Notes: generated by a model not told the origin, from the sequence alone. 64,000 bases of DNA from Allomyces macrogynus ATCC 38327 (GCA_000151295.1 GG745337.1:690528-754527), one strand, 5' to 3'; shown: positions 30,953 to 41,804, counted from the first letter of the stretch. Made by a program: numbers and translations.

Positions 30953-33900
30953 CTAGTGAATTGCTGGAAGTCGATCCGGGACCGCACTTGATCCTGCCGT
31001 CGGTAATGGCGGCAACCCCGTGGCCGTCATGACAACGGGCCCGCCGCCCGCGGCCGCGCCGGTCTGGACCAGCGCAATCGCTGCCGTCACATCGATGTCG
31101 GTGCCGCTGGCCACAGCGCCGTGCTTAGCCGTCCGTGCCTGGATCTCCTTGCGCAGCTGGTTGATTTCGCGAATCAGCGCCACGTTCTCTTGCATGATCT
31201 TGACGTGGTCGGCCTTGTGCCGGGACTGGTCCTTGGCCACGGCCTTGCGCAGGCCGGCAATGGTGCGCTCCAAGTACTGCCGCTGCCGAATCGCCTCGGA
31301 TTGTGCCTCGGATTCGCCGACCACGACGTTGAACTCGTCGCCGGCACCGTCTCTTGCGCCGTTGCCGGTGGCCCCACCGCCAGCGGTCGCGTCGAGCGCC
31401 GGCACCTCGGCGTTCTCGGGCGGGCCGAGATTGCAGTAGTGTTGGTAGAGCGCCTTGACGCGGCCCTTGAGTGGCTTCGGGTCCTGGATGTGCTGGACGC
31501 ACTCGTTGAGGTCGGCCTTGAACTTTTTCACAATCAAGTTGAAGTACTTGACCTTGGACTTTTCAATCTGCACTTGCTTCTCGGCCGCGCGCAGCTGCAG
31601 CTTGAGGTCGCCTATGAGCAGGTCAAGGCTCGTGTTCGACTTGTTGTAGGTAGAGAGCTCCTCGTCCATTTTCTGCCAAGCGGGATGCAACAGTCCGAAG
31701 TGAGCAATGGGATCGGCAACCGCAGTGGAGAAGTGACGATGGGAACGACCGACCTTGATTTGCTCGCTCATGTTCATAATGTCCTGCTCACGAGGCTCAA
31801 TCTGCTTCTTGAGCTCCTTGATCTTGTAGTCGAGCACAAACTTGAACTTTTCGAGCTCCTGGTTCTTCTTTTTCAAGTCGTAGATGCGCTTTTCCTTGTC
31901 CTGGATCGTCTCGTCGCGCTCTTGGATCTACAAATCGCATTGGCAAGAGTCAGAATCACGATGGAATCAACCGGCCGCGACCGGCGCGCACGCGCACCTC
32001 CTTCTTGAGCCCGGCGATATCCTTTTCGAGCGACTTGATGATCGACTGTAGCTTCTTCTCCTCTTGGAACATGCGCTGAATCTCGCCCTTGTGCGCCTCA
32101 ATCTCGCTGTTGAGCGTGTTGAACTTCTTCTTCATGATGCCGTTCTCGCCCTTGAGCCGCAGACCGACCTCGCGCTCCTCGCGCAGCCGCTTCTCGTACT
32201 TGTGCTTGATGAGCAAGATCTCCTGGTCGGCGTCCTCTTCAGTTTCGCGGTTCGTCTCATCAAACTCCTTGATTTGCTGGCGCATTTCCTCTTGGAGCTA
32301 CAAGACCGATTGGGTCGGGTGGAGCATGTCAGTCCAACGCCGTAAATACAAAGACGGCAAGCCGCCCCCGTCCCTGAAGAACGAGCCGACTCGGTCCAAA
32401 CGCACCCGGTCAATGTCGGCCTGTTTGGCCTTGAGCATGGCCTCGTATTGGCCCGTAAACTCGTGCAGCGTCTTTTGCTTTTGCGACTGCAATTCCTCGA
32501 GCTGCTGCTGCCACTGCTGCTCGAGCTGCGCCGTCTTGTTCTGCAGCTCCTGGTACTTTTCGTACTCGGCCATGAGCTTGGTCGAGTGCGTCGTTTCGAG
32601 CTCCTCCATATCGCGCGCGTGCCGCTGTTGCTCCTCGGCCACTTCCTCCTCGTGCCGAATCTCCTCCTTTTCCTTGTCGGCCTTGAGCACCGCCGACGTG
32701 ATCTTGAGTCCCTCCACCTCCTCCTGGTACTTTTCCGTCGTCTCCTTGATTTTCTCGTTGAAGTTCATATCCTTGAGCCGCAACTGGTACTCGTTCTCCA
32801 TTTTCAGTTCCTCGACGCGTGCGCGCAACTCGGCCATCGTCTGCGTCTTATCCTCCAAGTCCGACTTGGTCACGAGAATCTCGTCGGCATAGACCAGGTC
32901 GCGGTCGCGCCGAGGCACGCCCGTCCGCTCCTTGTCGGAAATCTTCCAGACAAAGACGGAACCGTCCTCGGCCGCCGAGAACAGGTACTGGTCGTCAAAC
33001 GACACGCGCAGCCGGGTCACGGGCGCGGCATGCCCTTGGTGTTCTTGGAACTCGCCCGACTCGGATACGATAAACGGGAACCGGATCGACCGGATCGACC
33101 CGGTAGTCGTGGCCGTGAAGAGCATCCGGCCCGAATGCGAGAGCACGATTTGCGTCAGGACCACGTTCGAGTGGATTTCGCGCACGACTTGCGAGTCACA
33201 GATTTCCTATCGCGAGCGGTGGTGAGTGGGTGGGCCAGACGGTGCGCGCGCACCACTGGACATGCCTTGAGCGTCTTGTCGCTGCCCACGGCAAAAATCG
33301 ACTTTCCCTCGGCCGACGTCGTTGCGCACGTATACGAGCAACTCTTCAAGATATTCTCGCCGTCGCGGCGCATTTCGCGCACGTTCCACTCGTAAATCGC
33401 GCCCTCCATCCCGGCCGACACGAGCCTTGCATCGTCAGGCGACCACGTCAAGCTGCGCACTTTCCCATTATGTCCCTTGAGCGTGCCGACACACTCAAAC
33501 GTCCAGGTATTGTAGACGAGAATCACGTTGCCGTGAACTGCGGCAAAGTACTGCCCGCCGTGCGAGAACCGGCACTCGCGGCACCCGCGGATCGCAAATT
33601 CGCGAAACGTGCGAATGTCGTCGATGAGCAGGTTCATGAGCCGCAACTTGTCTGAGAAGCCGACGAGAATGTAGAGCCCAGACGGGTGGAACGCGATACT
33701 ATGCGCTTCCTCGGGGAAGAACTTGACGAGTTCCGACGTCGAGTCGAGGTAGTTCCACACACGCACGGATCGGTCGCTTGAGCAGGTCACGATCAATGGT
33801 TTGCGCACGCACGTGTCCATGCCCGTGACGTGACCGTAGTGGAATGGTTGGCCGAAGAGGTCGAACTTGATGTCTTCGGGCTAAAAAAGGTCATGGGTCG

Positions 33901-35181
33901 TTGTTGGTCGCGTGCTGCTCGCTCTGCTCATCAAACATGCCCTGGAATGCATACCTTGATGTCGCTCGGCGACATGGGCAACGCAAACATTTGCCCATTG
34001 CGCAAGCTCACGAGCAGCGTCTCCTCGTTGGGCGTGAGCGCCATTTGCTGCAGGTCCATGGCATGGTCCTCAGGCAGCGAGTACTCGCGCGTCTTGCGGT
34101 AGCTCGCGTCGTCGGTCTTTTCGTAAATCGTGACAATCCCGGCCTGGCACCCGCACACGAATCCGCGCGAATAGGGTACCATGACGAGAACGTCACGGTG
34201 TAGGCCCGAGGGACCGTGCGTGTTGATCACATCGACTTTGGGCTCGCCGCCCTCGAACAGGGTCAGGTGGCCGTCGGGCGAGGACGCGAGAATGCGGGTT
34301 TCGGTGAGCCAGCAATGATGCATATAGTTCTATGTCGCGTGGCGCAGGTTCGTGAGTGGACTTCGTATCGCAGACGTCGCGAAGGGGTCAGGAGGGGAAC
34401 TTACCTTGGCCTCGACCTTCTGCCCGCCAAACTGGCGCATCGTGCCCTCGACGAACCGGTAACACTTGAACGTGCCATTACCGACGACCGACACCTGCGA
34501 CGAGTCCCATGGGTTGAAGAGCACGTGCGTCGCTGAATTGCTCGGAATCGTATTGGCGCGGACTGACGCCATGACTTTACCCTTTTCCCACGACCAATTG
34601 TGCAGTACCCAGTCGGGCCCACCCGTCAGCGACGCAATGTACTTGGAGTCGGACGAGAAACACAGGCTCACGACCTCCTTGGCCGACTCGTTCGACACGC
34701 CTGGTGCGAGCATCGCCGAGGCATTGCTCGTTGGCAGCGTCGGGTGTGCGCCACCCCCATTGCCGTCGGACCCGGCATGCGCGCCCACCGCCCACGACGG
34801 TGCAGCTCCTGCGGATGCCGACGACGGCGACGCACTGGAATTCGCGATCCCGCCGTACCCGGTGGTTGGTGCGTTGAGTGGCGGAATCGCGAGCACTTTG
34901 CGCTTGCGCAGCGTGAGCAGGTCGTAGACTACAATGCACGCGGCCTCGCCGCGCTCGGCAATTGCAATAAACCGCTTGTTGGGCGCGAGCGCCATGGCGG
35001 TAATCGCGTCGCATCCGTCTTGCACGGGGATGAATTTCTGCGATTTCGTCTCGGCATGGTAGATGACGGTGTTGGCGCCGCACGGGTAAACGGCGGTCGA
35101 GTCGTCGAGCCAGTGCACGTTGCCGCGCACGTCGGCCTTGAGGCCAAAGGCGTGCCGGTGCGCGACGGCGGCGATCGACAT
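30953..35181 (-). CDS. CFAP57: cilia- and flagella-associated protein 57 (CFAP57/WDR65)
   Basis: Axonemal protein needed in other organisms for assembly of a subset of inner dynein arms. Seven exons on the minus strand: 35181-34405, 34329-33955, 33880-33266, 33206-32406, 32297-31998, 31927-31754 and 31672-30953. They give 1253 residues, almost exactly the length of human CFAP57 (1250). The N-terminal half is a double WD40 propeller: PLIVTCSSDRSVRVWNYL, VRSLTWSPDDARLVSAGMEG and LFSAAEDGSVFVWKISD are typical blades. From about residue 680 it becomes a long Glu/Lys/Gln coiled coil ending in an Ala/Gly-rich tail. The third intron appears to be GC-AG (donor GCATGT at 33265), because only that keeps the TLK-EICDSQVV joint in frame. 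The 81-nt sixth intron is also open in frame and could be retained. The gene is head-to-head with a small proline-rich gene. Confidence 0.95.
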
Positions 35182-35594
35182 GGTGGTGGTGACGGCGGTG
35201 GTGGGGCCGGCGGGTCGAAGGGACGGGTGGAGAAGGTGGAGAGGAGAGCTGGGGCCTCCGGGGAGTGCTCGATTCGATTCGAAATATTTGTGTGCCTGCA
35301 CGGTCGTTGGTTGACAGTTGTGCGAGGCCAGGGGCCGCCGGGCACTTTTCTTGTGGGTGCGAAATGAAAGAATGCTGAGAGTCCCGGCACAGCAGGCGCG
35401 CACGGCGGCGTCGACTTCAGTTGGATATTGTCGTGCAGCAGTTGTCGACAGGAGAGGGAAGATTTGACGGGGTGGCCAGCGCTCGACGCGATCCCGTGAC
35501 CCAAAACGTACGGAGCCAGCCGTCTCGTCGTCGAGCTGGCCTTCGCGACCAATCCTCATCCCCGCGATCGCGACACGACCTCGTTCACGACGCC
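35182..35594. promoter_or_regulatory. divergent promoter region of CFAP57 and the small proline-rich gene
   Basis: A 413-bp interval between opposite start codons. I looked for RFX X-box sites (GTNRCC/RGYAAC halves), expected for ciliary genes, and saw none that was convincing. Confidence 0.35.
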
Positions 35595-36044
35595 ATGACC
35601 GACACAGTCGTCAACCACCCCCCGCAGCCGCTGCTCGGCGCCGGCAGCATTCCAGTCACCCCGGCCCCGGCCCCGCCAGCCGCCATCGACCCGGCCCCCT
35701 CCAGTCCCTCCCAACAAGAAATCAGCACCGAACCGCCAGTCCACCGTGTCACCGCGACCCTGATCGACCTGCCACTTCCGCCGTGGATGGTACCGCCGCG
35801 CGGATTCCGACCCGCCGAAACTGCTGCCCCGAGTGAACCTGTGCCGCACCCACGAACCTACGCGCGCGGAATCGGCCACGTCCCAGGTGTTTACGGCGGA
35901 CCGATTACACTGCCGCTATGGCACGGCGTCGAACCGCCGCGGATCAGCCAGGCGGCCGCGGTGGCGAGTGGGCCAAGTGGGGTGAGCATGGTTGCGCAGA
36001 CCGCTGGTGTCAAGGCTGTTTCGTCGCCGAGGAAGGAATCATAA
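35595..36044 (+). CDS. small proline-rich protein, unknown
   Basis: A 149-residue single-exon frame starting at the ATG at 35595 (MTDTVVNHPPQPLLG). It is Pro-rich in the first third. A more ordered segment follows, TATLIDLPLPPWMVPPRGF, and later RTYARGIGHVPGVYGGP and LPLWHGVEPPRIS, whose Tyr/Gly/Pro pattern looks like short linear-motif or axonemal filler proteins. There is no signal peptide or membrane span. It shares a 413-bp divergent promoter region with CFAP57, so co-expression during flagellum assembly is possible but is inference only. I recognise no family. Confidence 0.55.
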   Translation: MTDTVVNHPPQPLLGAGSIPVTPAPAPPAAIDPAPSSPSQQEISTEPPVHRVTATLIDLPLPPWMVPPRGFRPAETAAPSEPVPHPRTYARGIGHVPGVYGGPITLPLWHGVEPPRISQAAAVASGPSGVSMVAQTAGVKAVSSPRKES

Positions 36045-36112
36045 TGAAACCGTGTTTTTTGGGCCAAGTCCTGTCGTGTCGTGCCTAGCGGCCCTTTCGG
36101 GAAAGATGGGCC

Positions 36113-36180
36113 GAGGTGCCTCTGTCCGTGAGGTGCCTCTGTCATTGAGGTGCCTCTGTCAGTGAGGTGCCTCTGTCCGT
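36113..36180. repeat. 17-bp tandem repeat, four copies
   Basis: Exactly four head-to-tail copies of GAGGTGCCTCTGTCNNT, differing only at two positions near the end (CG, AT, AG, CG). They lie about 70 bp downstream of the small proline-rich gene and about 200 bp from the stop codon of the convergent eIF2B delta gene. Confidence 0.95.
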
Positions 36181-36311
36181 GAGCGTCCCTCAATCCCAAC
36201 GCACGCGACACAAAAACTTTCGATAATTGATAGACTAAAGCGCAAAGCACACGGGAGCCGAGAGAGGACGGACGGGAAGAGGGCCTCCAGCTCGGTCTGC
36301 AACCAAAAAAG

Positions 36312-36362
36312 TACCACCACCAACACCACCACCACCACCACCACCACCACCAGCAGCAGCAG
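36312..36362. repeat. ACC/AGC trinucleotide microsatellite
   Basis: An ACC-type run of about 13 units, with one AAC interruption near its start, passes into four AGC units, just beyond the eIF2B delta stop codon and so probably in its 3' UTR. Confidence 0.9.
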
Positions 36363-36375
36363 CTCGACTGTTCCT

Positions 36376-37899
36376 TCACTGCTCGAGCAGCGGCTTGTAC
36401 TCGCGAATCACGACCGGCACACTCGTCGTCGGCATCAGCCCGACCTCGGTAATCACGACCGTGATAAACTCGGGCGGCGTCACGTCATACAGCAGATTCA
36501 GCACCTTCAAGTTGGGCGTCTCACGCCAGGTACTCAGCGGCAACTTGTCGGCACTCGTCCCACGCGACTGCGGGACCAACTCGTCCGGGTCGGCCAATTC
36601 ATTGAAGACGACCGAATCGAGATGAATACTGAGCGAAAACTTGTACGTCTCGCACGCGGCAATCACAGGCAAGTTCAGGTGCGACGCGAGCAGCGCGACC
36701 TGCGCAGTACCCGCGCGTGACATGAGCGCGCCGTTGCCCAACAGACCGTGTGCGCCGAGAATCACCTTGGACGCTTCGCGGATCACGTAGCCGAGCGCAT
36801 TGACCAGGACGTAGGTCGTGGTGATCCCGGCATCGAGTAGGGCCTGTGCCATCCGGCGCCCCTCGCGGCGCGGGCGCGCGTCAACGACGATCACGCGAAA
36901 CCGGCGGCCAAGGGTATGAGCCTTGACGAGCAAGTGGCGCACGGTGCTCGAGTGGCCATAGGTGAGGATCACGTCGCCGTCCTTGATCTTGGCGACGCCG
37001 TGCTGCGCGAGCGACTCGATGGCCATGGTAATGCGCTCGTGAATGTACTCGTCGATCCGGTCGAGTAGGTGCTGCTTGGCGTCCTTGTCGGAGATATCAA
37101 TGCCCAGAACCGAAATCTCGTGCTTGAGCTGCCGGATCGCATTACCCATGCACGGGGCCAACGGGCGAATGTCGGACAGGTACGAAATATGCGCGCCGAG
37201 GAACTGCGTCAGGTGCCGCGAGAGTACCGCATCCGGTGGGGTCACGTAGTCGCGGATCAATTGCTTGAAGGCCTCGAGCATCGCGCGGCAGCGCGCGTTC
37301 GCGCCGGCGATCGTAAAGTTGGCAAACTGCAGGCCCAGCCGCACGACCGCCGGGTGCAGCGCCTCGCGCGTCGTAGCCGGCACTTGGCCAGGGATGTGGC
37401 CGCGCTCCGACGCGGGTGGCGGCAGGTGCGAGAAGAGCGAGAGCGTCTTGTGCAGGGGGGCCTTGGCGACCGGTGCGGCGGTCGCGGCAGCAGCCAATGC
37501 GATCGACGACGACGACGCGGTCATGCCGCCCGCAGGCGTTGCGGGCGTGGACGCGCCATCGGCACCACGGGTACTTCCGCCAGTCGATGGACGACCCGCC
37601 GCGTTGGATCCAGCAGATCCCGCACCGTCACCTTGGGCCTTGTTCTGCGCGGCAGCACCACCCTTTTTGGGCGGCGGCGTGCCCGAGGCCTTGGCGGCCT
37701 CCTTGGCCTTGCGCTGTGCCTCCTGGTAGGCGCGGCGCTCGGCCTTGGACATTTCCTTCATCGACTTGCGCATGGGGCGGCCATCCGGGTCCAGCTCGAC
37801 GGCGGGTGCGGGCGCACCGGCAGTTGCGGCTGCGGGCGTTGGAGTAGTTGCAGGAGCCGCTGCTGCGGCAGCCGGCTTCGAGGGGGAGGGAGTCGCCAT
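36376..37899 (-). CDS. GCD2: translation initiation factor eIF2B subunit delta
   Basis: Regulatory subunit of eIF2B, the guanine-nucleotide exchange factor for eIF2; the delta subunit helps sense phosphorylated eIF2. A single exon of 507 residues starts at the ATG ending at 37899. The N-terminal 150 residues are low-complexity (Ala/Pro/Gly with a KSMKEMSKAERRAYQEAQR basic-helical block, as in other fungal delta subunits). The conserved IF-2B domain follows: GANARCRAMLEAFKQLIRDY, LNALGY-type VLVNALGYVIREASKVILGA, GNGALMSRAGTAQVALLA and PVIAACETYKFS. The family ending LLYDVTPPEFITVVITEVG.MPTTSVPVVIREY is present, and Asn-Glu-Leu-x-Asp-Pro-Asp precedes it. It has no introns, unlike most neighbours. 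The two small repeat arrays lie just 3' of it. Confidence 0.96.
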   Translation of the reverse strand: MATPSPSKPAAAAAAPATTPTPAAATAGAPAPAVELDPDGRPMRKSMKEMSKAERRAYQEAQRKAKEAAKASGTPPPKKGGAAAQNKAQGDGAGSAGSNAAGRPSTGGSTRGADGASTPATPAGGMTASSSSIALAAAATAAPVAKAPLHKTLSLFSHLPPPASERGHIPGQVPATTREALHPAVVRLGLQFANFTIAGANARCRAMLEAFKQLIRDYVTPPDAVLSRHLTQFLGAHISYLSDIRPLAPCMGNAIRQLKHEISVLGIDISDKDAKQHLLDRIDEYIHERITMAIESLAQHGVAKIKDGDVILTYGHSSTVRHLLVKAHTLGRRFRVIVVDARPRREGRRMAQALLDAGITTTYVLVNALGYVIREASKVILGAHGLLGNGALMSRAGTAQVALLASHLNLPVIAACETYKFSLSIHLDSVVFNELADPDELVPQSRGTSADKLPLSTWRETPNLKVLNLLYDVTPPEFITVVITEVGLMPTTSVPVVIREYKPLLEQ

Positions 37900-38597
37900 G
37901 GTTGCTTGGGGATCACAGCACGGGTCTGGAGCTGATCACGGAGGAGTCGAAGCGCGTGGGTCGCAGTCGAGCGCGGTTGCGGTCGGTGGATCGTGCGCCG
38001 GAGAGGCAATAGAGGCCTCGGCAACAGCTTCGATTCGTCGTCGTCGTCAGCGTCGGCGGGTCATCGTCCAGCTCCTGGTGCGGATGGTCGATATGGTTGT
38101 GTCGATCGCGAGCAGCTGAAGCAAGGCAAGGCGAGTCACCGTGCGGTAGACAGTCACACCCACACACGTGATGGCGCGCGAAGCGTCGGCTGCCTGTCAG
38201 CACCACACCCCGTCCTCGACGAACTTGGCCAGCACCGCGGCGGTGACGGCGGCGCCAACGCACTTGCTGTTGGCGAGCACGACGATAGTGGCGAGCAACT
38301 CCACGCAGAAGACCTTGCGACTCCCATGGCGAGCCTGGATCACCAGCGCCGCCCCATTTTCCTCGAGCTCGTAGCGAACCTGCTCGCACCAACTCTGCCC
38401 TGTCCCTGATCTGCCGCGACCAGCCTGTCGCCTGCCCTCCGAACACGCACCGACGTGTGGATCGTGCCCGCTACCCCTTCCCTGGACCTGATCGTCCCCC
38501 TGATCTTTGACCTCCTGCCGTTGCCCGGCCGATTTGCCTCCGAGCGCCCTTATTGTCGCGCCCCTCGTCTCAACTACCCCATCCTGTTGCCCGCACC
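37900..38597. promoter_or_regulatory. divergent upstream region of eIF2B delta and ERH
   Basis: A 698-bp interval between start codons on opposite strands. There is no supported gene; frames seen here are short and Arg/Ser-rich. It should hold both promoters. Confidence 0.4.
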
Positions 38598-39524
38598 ATG
38601 GTCCGTTGAATGATTCTCTTCTTTTTTCATGAAAAGGTCAGCGTGATCCACGCCGCACCGCGCTGAAACGACCAGGCACTGACGCGACCGACATCTCCTC
38701 CAGTCCCACACCTTGCTTCTCATCCAGAAAAACCAAAAAACGGCGTCGCGCACGTTCTATGACTACGATGACGAGGACAAGGCTGCAGAAGGTACGTTCC
38801 CAGTCGGCGTTGATACCGCACGGGCCGCAACAGCACGTGTTCCCGATCATCGGCCCTGACCACGACACGCACGCGCACCTAGGCATCATTCAAATGTTCG
38901 AAGATCACTTGAAGAGCACCAGCAAGACGTCACAAATCACCTATGTCGAAGACGACGTCTACAGCTACATTGACAGTTGGTCCGATTTGGTCGCACTCGT
39001 GTTCGTATTCCACCACCTCATCCGCAACCGACTTGGCGCGACGTCCCGACTGACCTGGTGCTCACTCACTTCTTCGTAGACGGCAACCGTTTCCGAACGG
39101 CCAATTTGCGTACGCGCCCAAAGACCCTGCCTGGCTCAAGCAGTGCATCCGGCACGTTCTCCTCAAAAAGGCTGGGCAACTCGTGCCGCCCCCCGCGGCC
39201 GCGCACGCAGCAGCGGGTGCGCACTCACTCGCATCGCGCATGCAGCCGCTCACGGCGCCCGCTCGCTCCGGCAAGTCCCCGGCCAATTCTTCTCACATTA
39301 TTGCCGTGGCCAACCCGACGGCCGTGCCAAAGGGCACGCCCAAGACGGAACTCATGACCAAGTCGTTTGCCGATCGGCATAAGGTGGATCTCGACCGGCT
39401 CGAGCGCGACCGTGACCGGCCATATGGACCGTCGTCTGGAGGGAACGGCAAGCAGCAGCATCCGAATGCGGGCCCTGCGGGAGGACAGGGGGCGGGGAAG
39501 AAGCGCCGTGGTGGGAAACGCTGA
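38598..39524 (+). CDS. ERH: enhancer of rudimentary homologue (ERH) with a long C-terminal extension
   Basis: ERH is a small conserved nuclear protein that dimerises and, in fission yeast and animals, works with RNA-elimination or processing factors. Exons: 38598-38600 (only the ATG), 38704-38791, 38883-39000 and 39080-39524. The product is 217 residues. The spliced N-terminus reads M|SHTLLLIQKNQKTASRTFYD, the ERH start (human MSHTILLVQPTKRPEGRTYA). Next come EGIIQMFEDHLK, ITYVEDDVYSYIDSWSDL (beta-strand and helix of the fold) and YAPKDPAWLKQCIRHVLLKKA, equivalent to the human DWIKEKIYVLLRRQA. Human ERH ends here at 104 residues. This protein continues about 110 residues: Ala/Ser-rich, then FADRHKVDLDRLERDRDR and a basic GAGKKRRGGKR end. 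Donors are GTCCGT, GTACGT and GTTCGT. Confidence 0.92.
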
Positions 39525-40007
39525 CGGGGGATGGTGTGGGTTGGGGCCCGGGGGGGGGGGGGGGGGGGGTAATGTTCGTCGTTCGTTCGTGTCGATATGC
39601 TGTGACCATGTTGGTTTTGAGCGTTTCATTGAGTTTTCTCATTGTCATGAGCAGGACTGGATGCTATGGCCGCAACGACTATGGTTGATCGTCGCCACGC
39701 GACCCGTTGGCCTGCGTGCGACAGACAACGACCATACCATCATACTCCACCCTGCTGCGTTCCTGCGAAAAGAAACCCTGCTGATCACGGGCAGGTGTGG
39801 AGGTCGCTGACGGACACCAACTAGGCACGTCCCATGGCAAAAGCGTCGTGTCGCGCTCACGTGGCGTGCATCTGCACGCCCGAACGGTCGACAAGACCTC
39901 GTCAACCACAACCACGAGGATCTGCCGTGTGGACGACTTGACGCGCGCAACGGACAACCAACCAACAGCCCAACAAATTACTTGCAACCTCCTGCAACTC
40001 CTCCACA
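39525..40007. other. intergenic with a 20-G run
   Basis: Spacer between ERH and CCDC112 (both plus strand). A run of 20 G at 39550-39569 lies just after the ERH stop codon, probably in its 3' UTR. No gene is supported. Confidence 0.5.
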
Positions 40008-41804
40008 ATGATGGCCAAAACCGATTCCTCCACACCCGTCACGTCCAAGCGCCAGTTTTCCGATGCAGCTGCAGGTTTGAGGGCACGGTAGACCTGATCC
40101 GACCAAAGAGAAAAGGATCCAATTTAGCGTGGATGTGTGCCAACGGACCTCATCCCGATGATTCAACAGAGAACGAGCGCTGGATGCCGACCTGGCGCAT
40201 TGGGTTGCGAGTCGACGACGTGCGCGCACCGCCGACGCCGAGGAGCAAGAATGGCTGCCGAAAGAATCAGCCAAGGGCGAGAACCTCGTCGCCGAACTCG
40301 GTCCGTTCATTCGTGACGCTCCTCTAATTCCGGTTATCCCATCAGTCTGATGATGCGCGACAGGATCCAAGTATCGCGATGACATTCGCGACTCGCGATC
40401 CACGCTGCAAACGGTCGTGGATCAGCTGCAAAATTCGGCGAGTGGAAGTGGAATCGACACGCAAGTTGAGGACCTGTTCCAGCGGTTCGAGACGCGGCTC
40501 GCGCAGCTGCAGACGGAGCTCCACGACGGGTTCGTCCGTGCCCTGTACCTGAGCATGGCCCTGCTCGCGCTCACCCATGCCGTTGATCCTAGCCTGCAAC
40601 GTGCACTTGTGCAAGAACGTCTTCTCACCCAAGAGCTCGACCTTCTTGCGAACCGCATGGCGACGTGGCACCTCCGACCTGCTGACGACGCGTTTCCCGC
40701 ACCCTCGAACCCGGCCAAGCGCGGCGTCGGTCGTCGCCTCGCGCCGTCATCAGGGACGCGTCTTGCACCCGAGGTCGAAGAGTACAATGTACGCTCTACC
40801 ATCTCCACCCCATTTCACCGCCGTCCCGTCCCCCTAACACCCTCGATCTGGCCAGCGCTTCATCGACAAGCACGGTGCCTTCGGCGGGTGGGACCCGGCG
40901 TCGCACGACATCGTCATCCAAATGCTCGGCCCGCTGCGTCGTACCGGTCGGATCGGGTCGCAGAAACTTGCGCAATGCGCGAGTCTGGTCGGCCGGTCAC
41001 CCGACGAGGTCAGTGTGCACCTGGCGTGGATGGACGACCACGACCGGCTCCTGGATCGTAAGCGGCAGGCTGTGGTCGCGTGGCGACAGGCCAAGGCGGC
41101 CGTGGAGCCCGACGTCGAGCAGGAGGAACCCGTCGTGACGACCAAGACGGTGCCGAAACCGGTCGACGATCCGGAGCACGAGCGGAAATTGACTGAGCTC
41201 GCGGCATGGCGCGAGCGGAAGCAGAGACAGGAGCAGGAGGAGCGGCGACAGCGGGAACGCGAAGAGCGGGAACGGCACGAGCGTGATCGCGAGGCGATGC
41301 TGCGCAAGCAGGTACGCTGTCGAGGACTGTTTCTTTGTGCTGAACCGCATTTTCTCATTGACGCTCTGTTTCTCCACCCGTTAGCTCCGACTCAAGAAAG
41401 CGCTGGAGGAGCGCCGTCAAGCCGCGCAGTTTGGACGCCAGGCCTCGACCGACCTCCCTGCCGCTGACCCACCCTCGCTGGCGCCTGAAGTACAAGAGCG
41501 CATCCAGGCGCGATCGCAAGCACTTGTCGAACGCCGACGCCAACTCGCCGCCAAATCGCAACAGCAAAACGTACCGGCTCCACTGCCCGCCCGGCCCATG
41601 GCCACGGCCGAGCGCGACCCAACGCGCCTCTTGGCGCCGACGCAGGCGTCGCAACGACGTGCGGAGGAGGCTGTGCGGCAGCAGGATTTGGAGGCACGAT
41701 CGGCAGCCTCAGCGTTCCAGGTCACGCAGGGCTCACGCGCGATCCCGCGACGAGCGGTTCCGGCCTGGCGCGCGGGTGCTGGAGGGGGTGGACTGTGCTC
41801 TTGA
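40008..41804 (+). CDS. CCDC112: coiled-coil domain-containing protein 112 (CCDC112), centriole/flagellum-associated
   Basis: CCDC112 is a centriolar-satellite/ciliogenesis coiled-coil protein in animals. Exons 40008-40087, 40170-40300, 40364-40788, 40856-41311 and 41385-41804 give 503 residues (human about 446). The diagnostic block is in exon 4: RFIDKHGAFGGWDPASHDI (human has a GGWDDYDHQNFL block), then EVSVHLAWMDDHDRLLDRKR and VVAWRQAK, matching the H-x2-W and I/V-x-x-W-K/R pattern of the family. A highly charged Arg/Glu coiled coil follows. The C-terminus carries RDPTRLLAPT and RAIPRRAVPAWRAG, which match the family RDPSRLYKPT and IPHRAIPTWR motifs. The N-terminal exon (MMAKTDSSTPVTSKRQF) joins through a GTAGAC donor. 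Splicing is consistent in phase throughout. A third flagellar-type gene in the window. Confidence 0.85.

Noticed and set aside
35182..35594. RFX-type X-box in the CFAP57 promoter
   Set aside because: Only half-site-like fragments were seen, with no acceptable full GTNRCC-N-RGYAAC match.
36113..36180. Short regular repeat considered as a CRISPR array
   Set aside because: Units are directly tandem with no spacers, and the genome is eukaryotic.
38759..39079. Frame reading MTTMTRTRLQKVRSQ... as the start of the gene before MFEDHLK
   Set aside because: It reads through the 91-nt intron 38792-38882 in the wrong frame upstream. The spliced model reproduces the conserved ERH N-terminus residue by residue.
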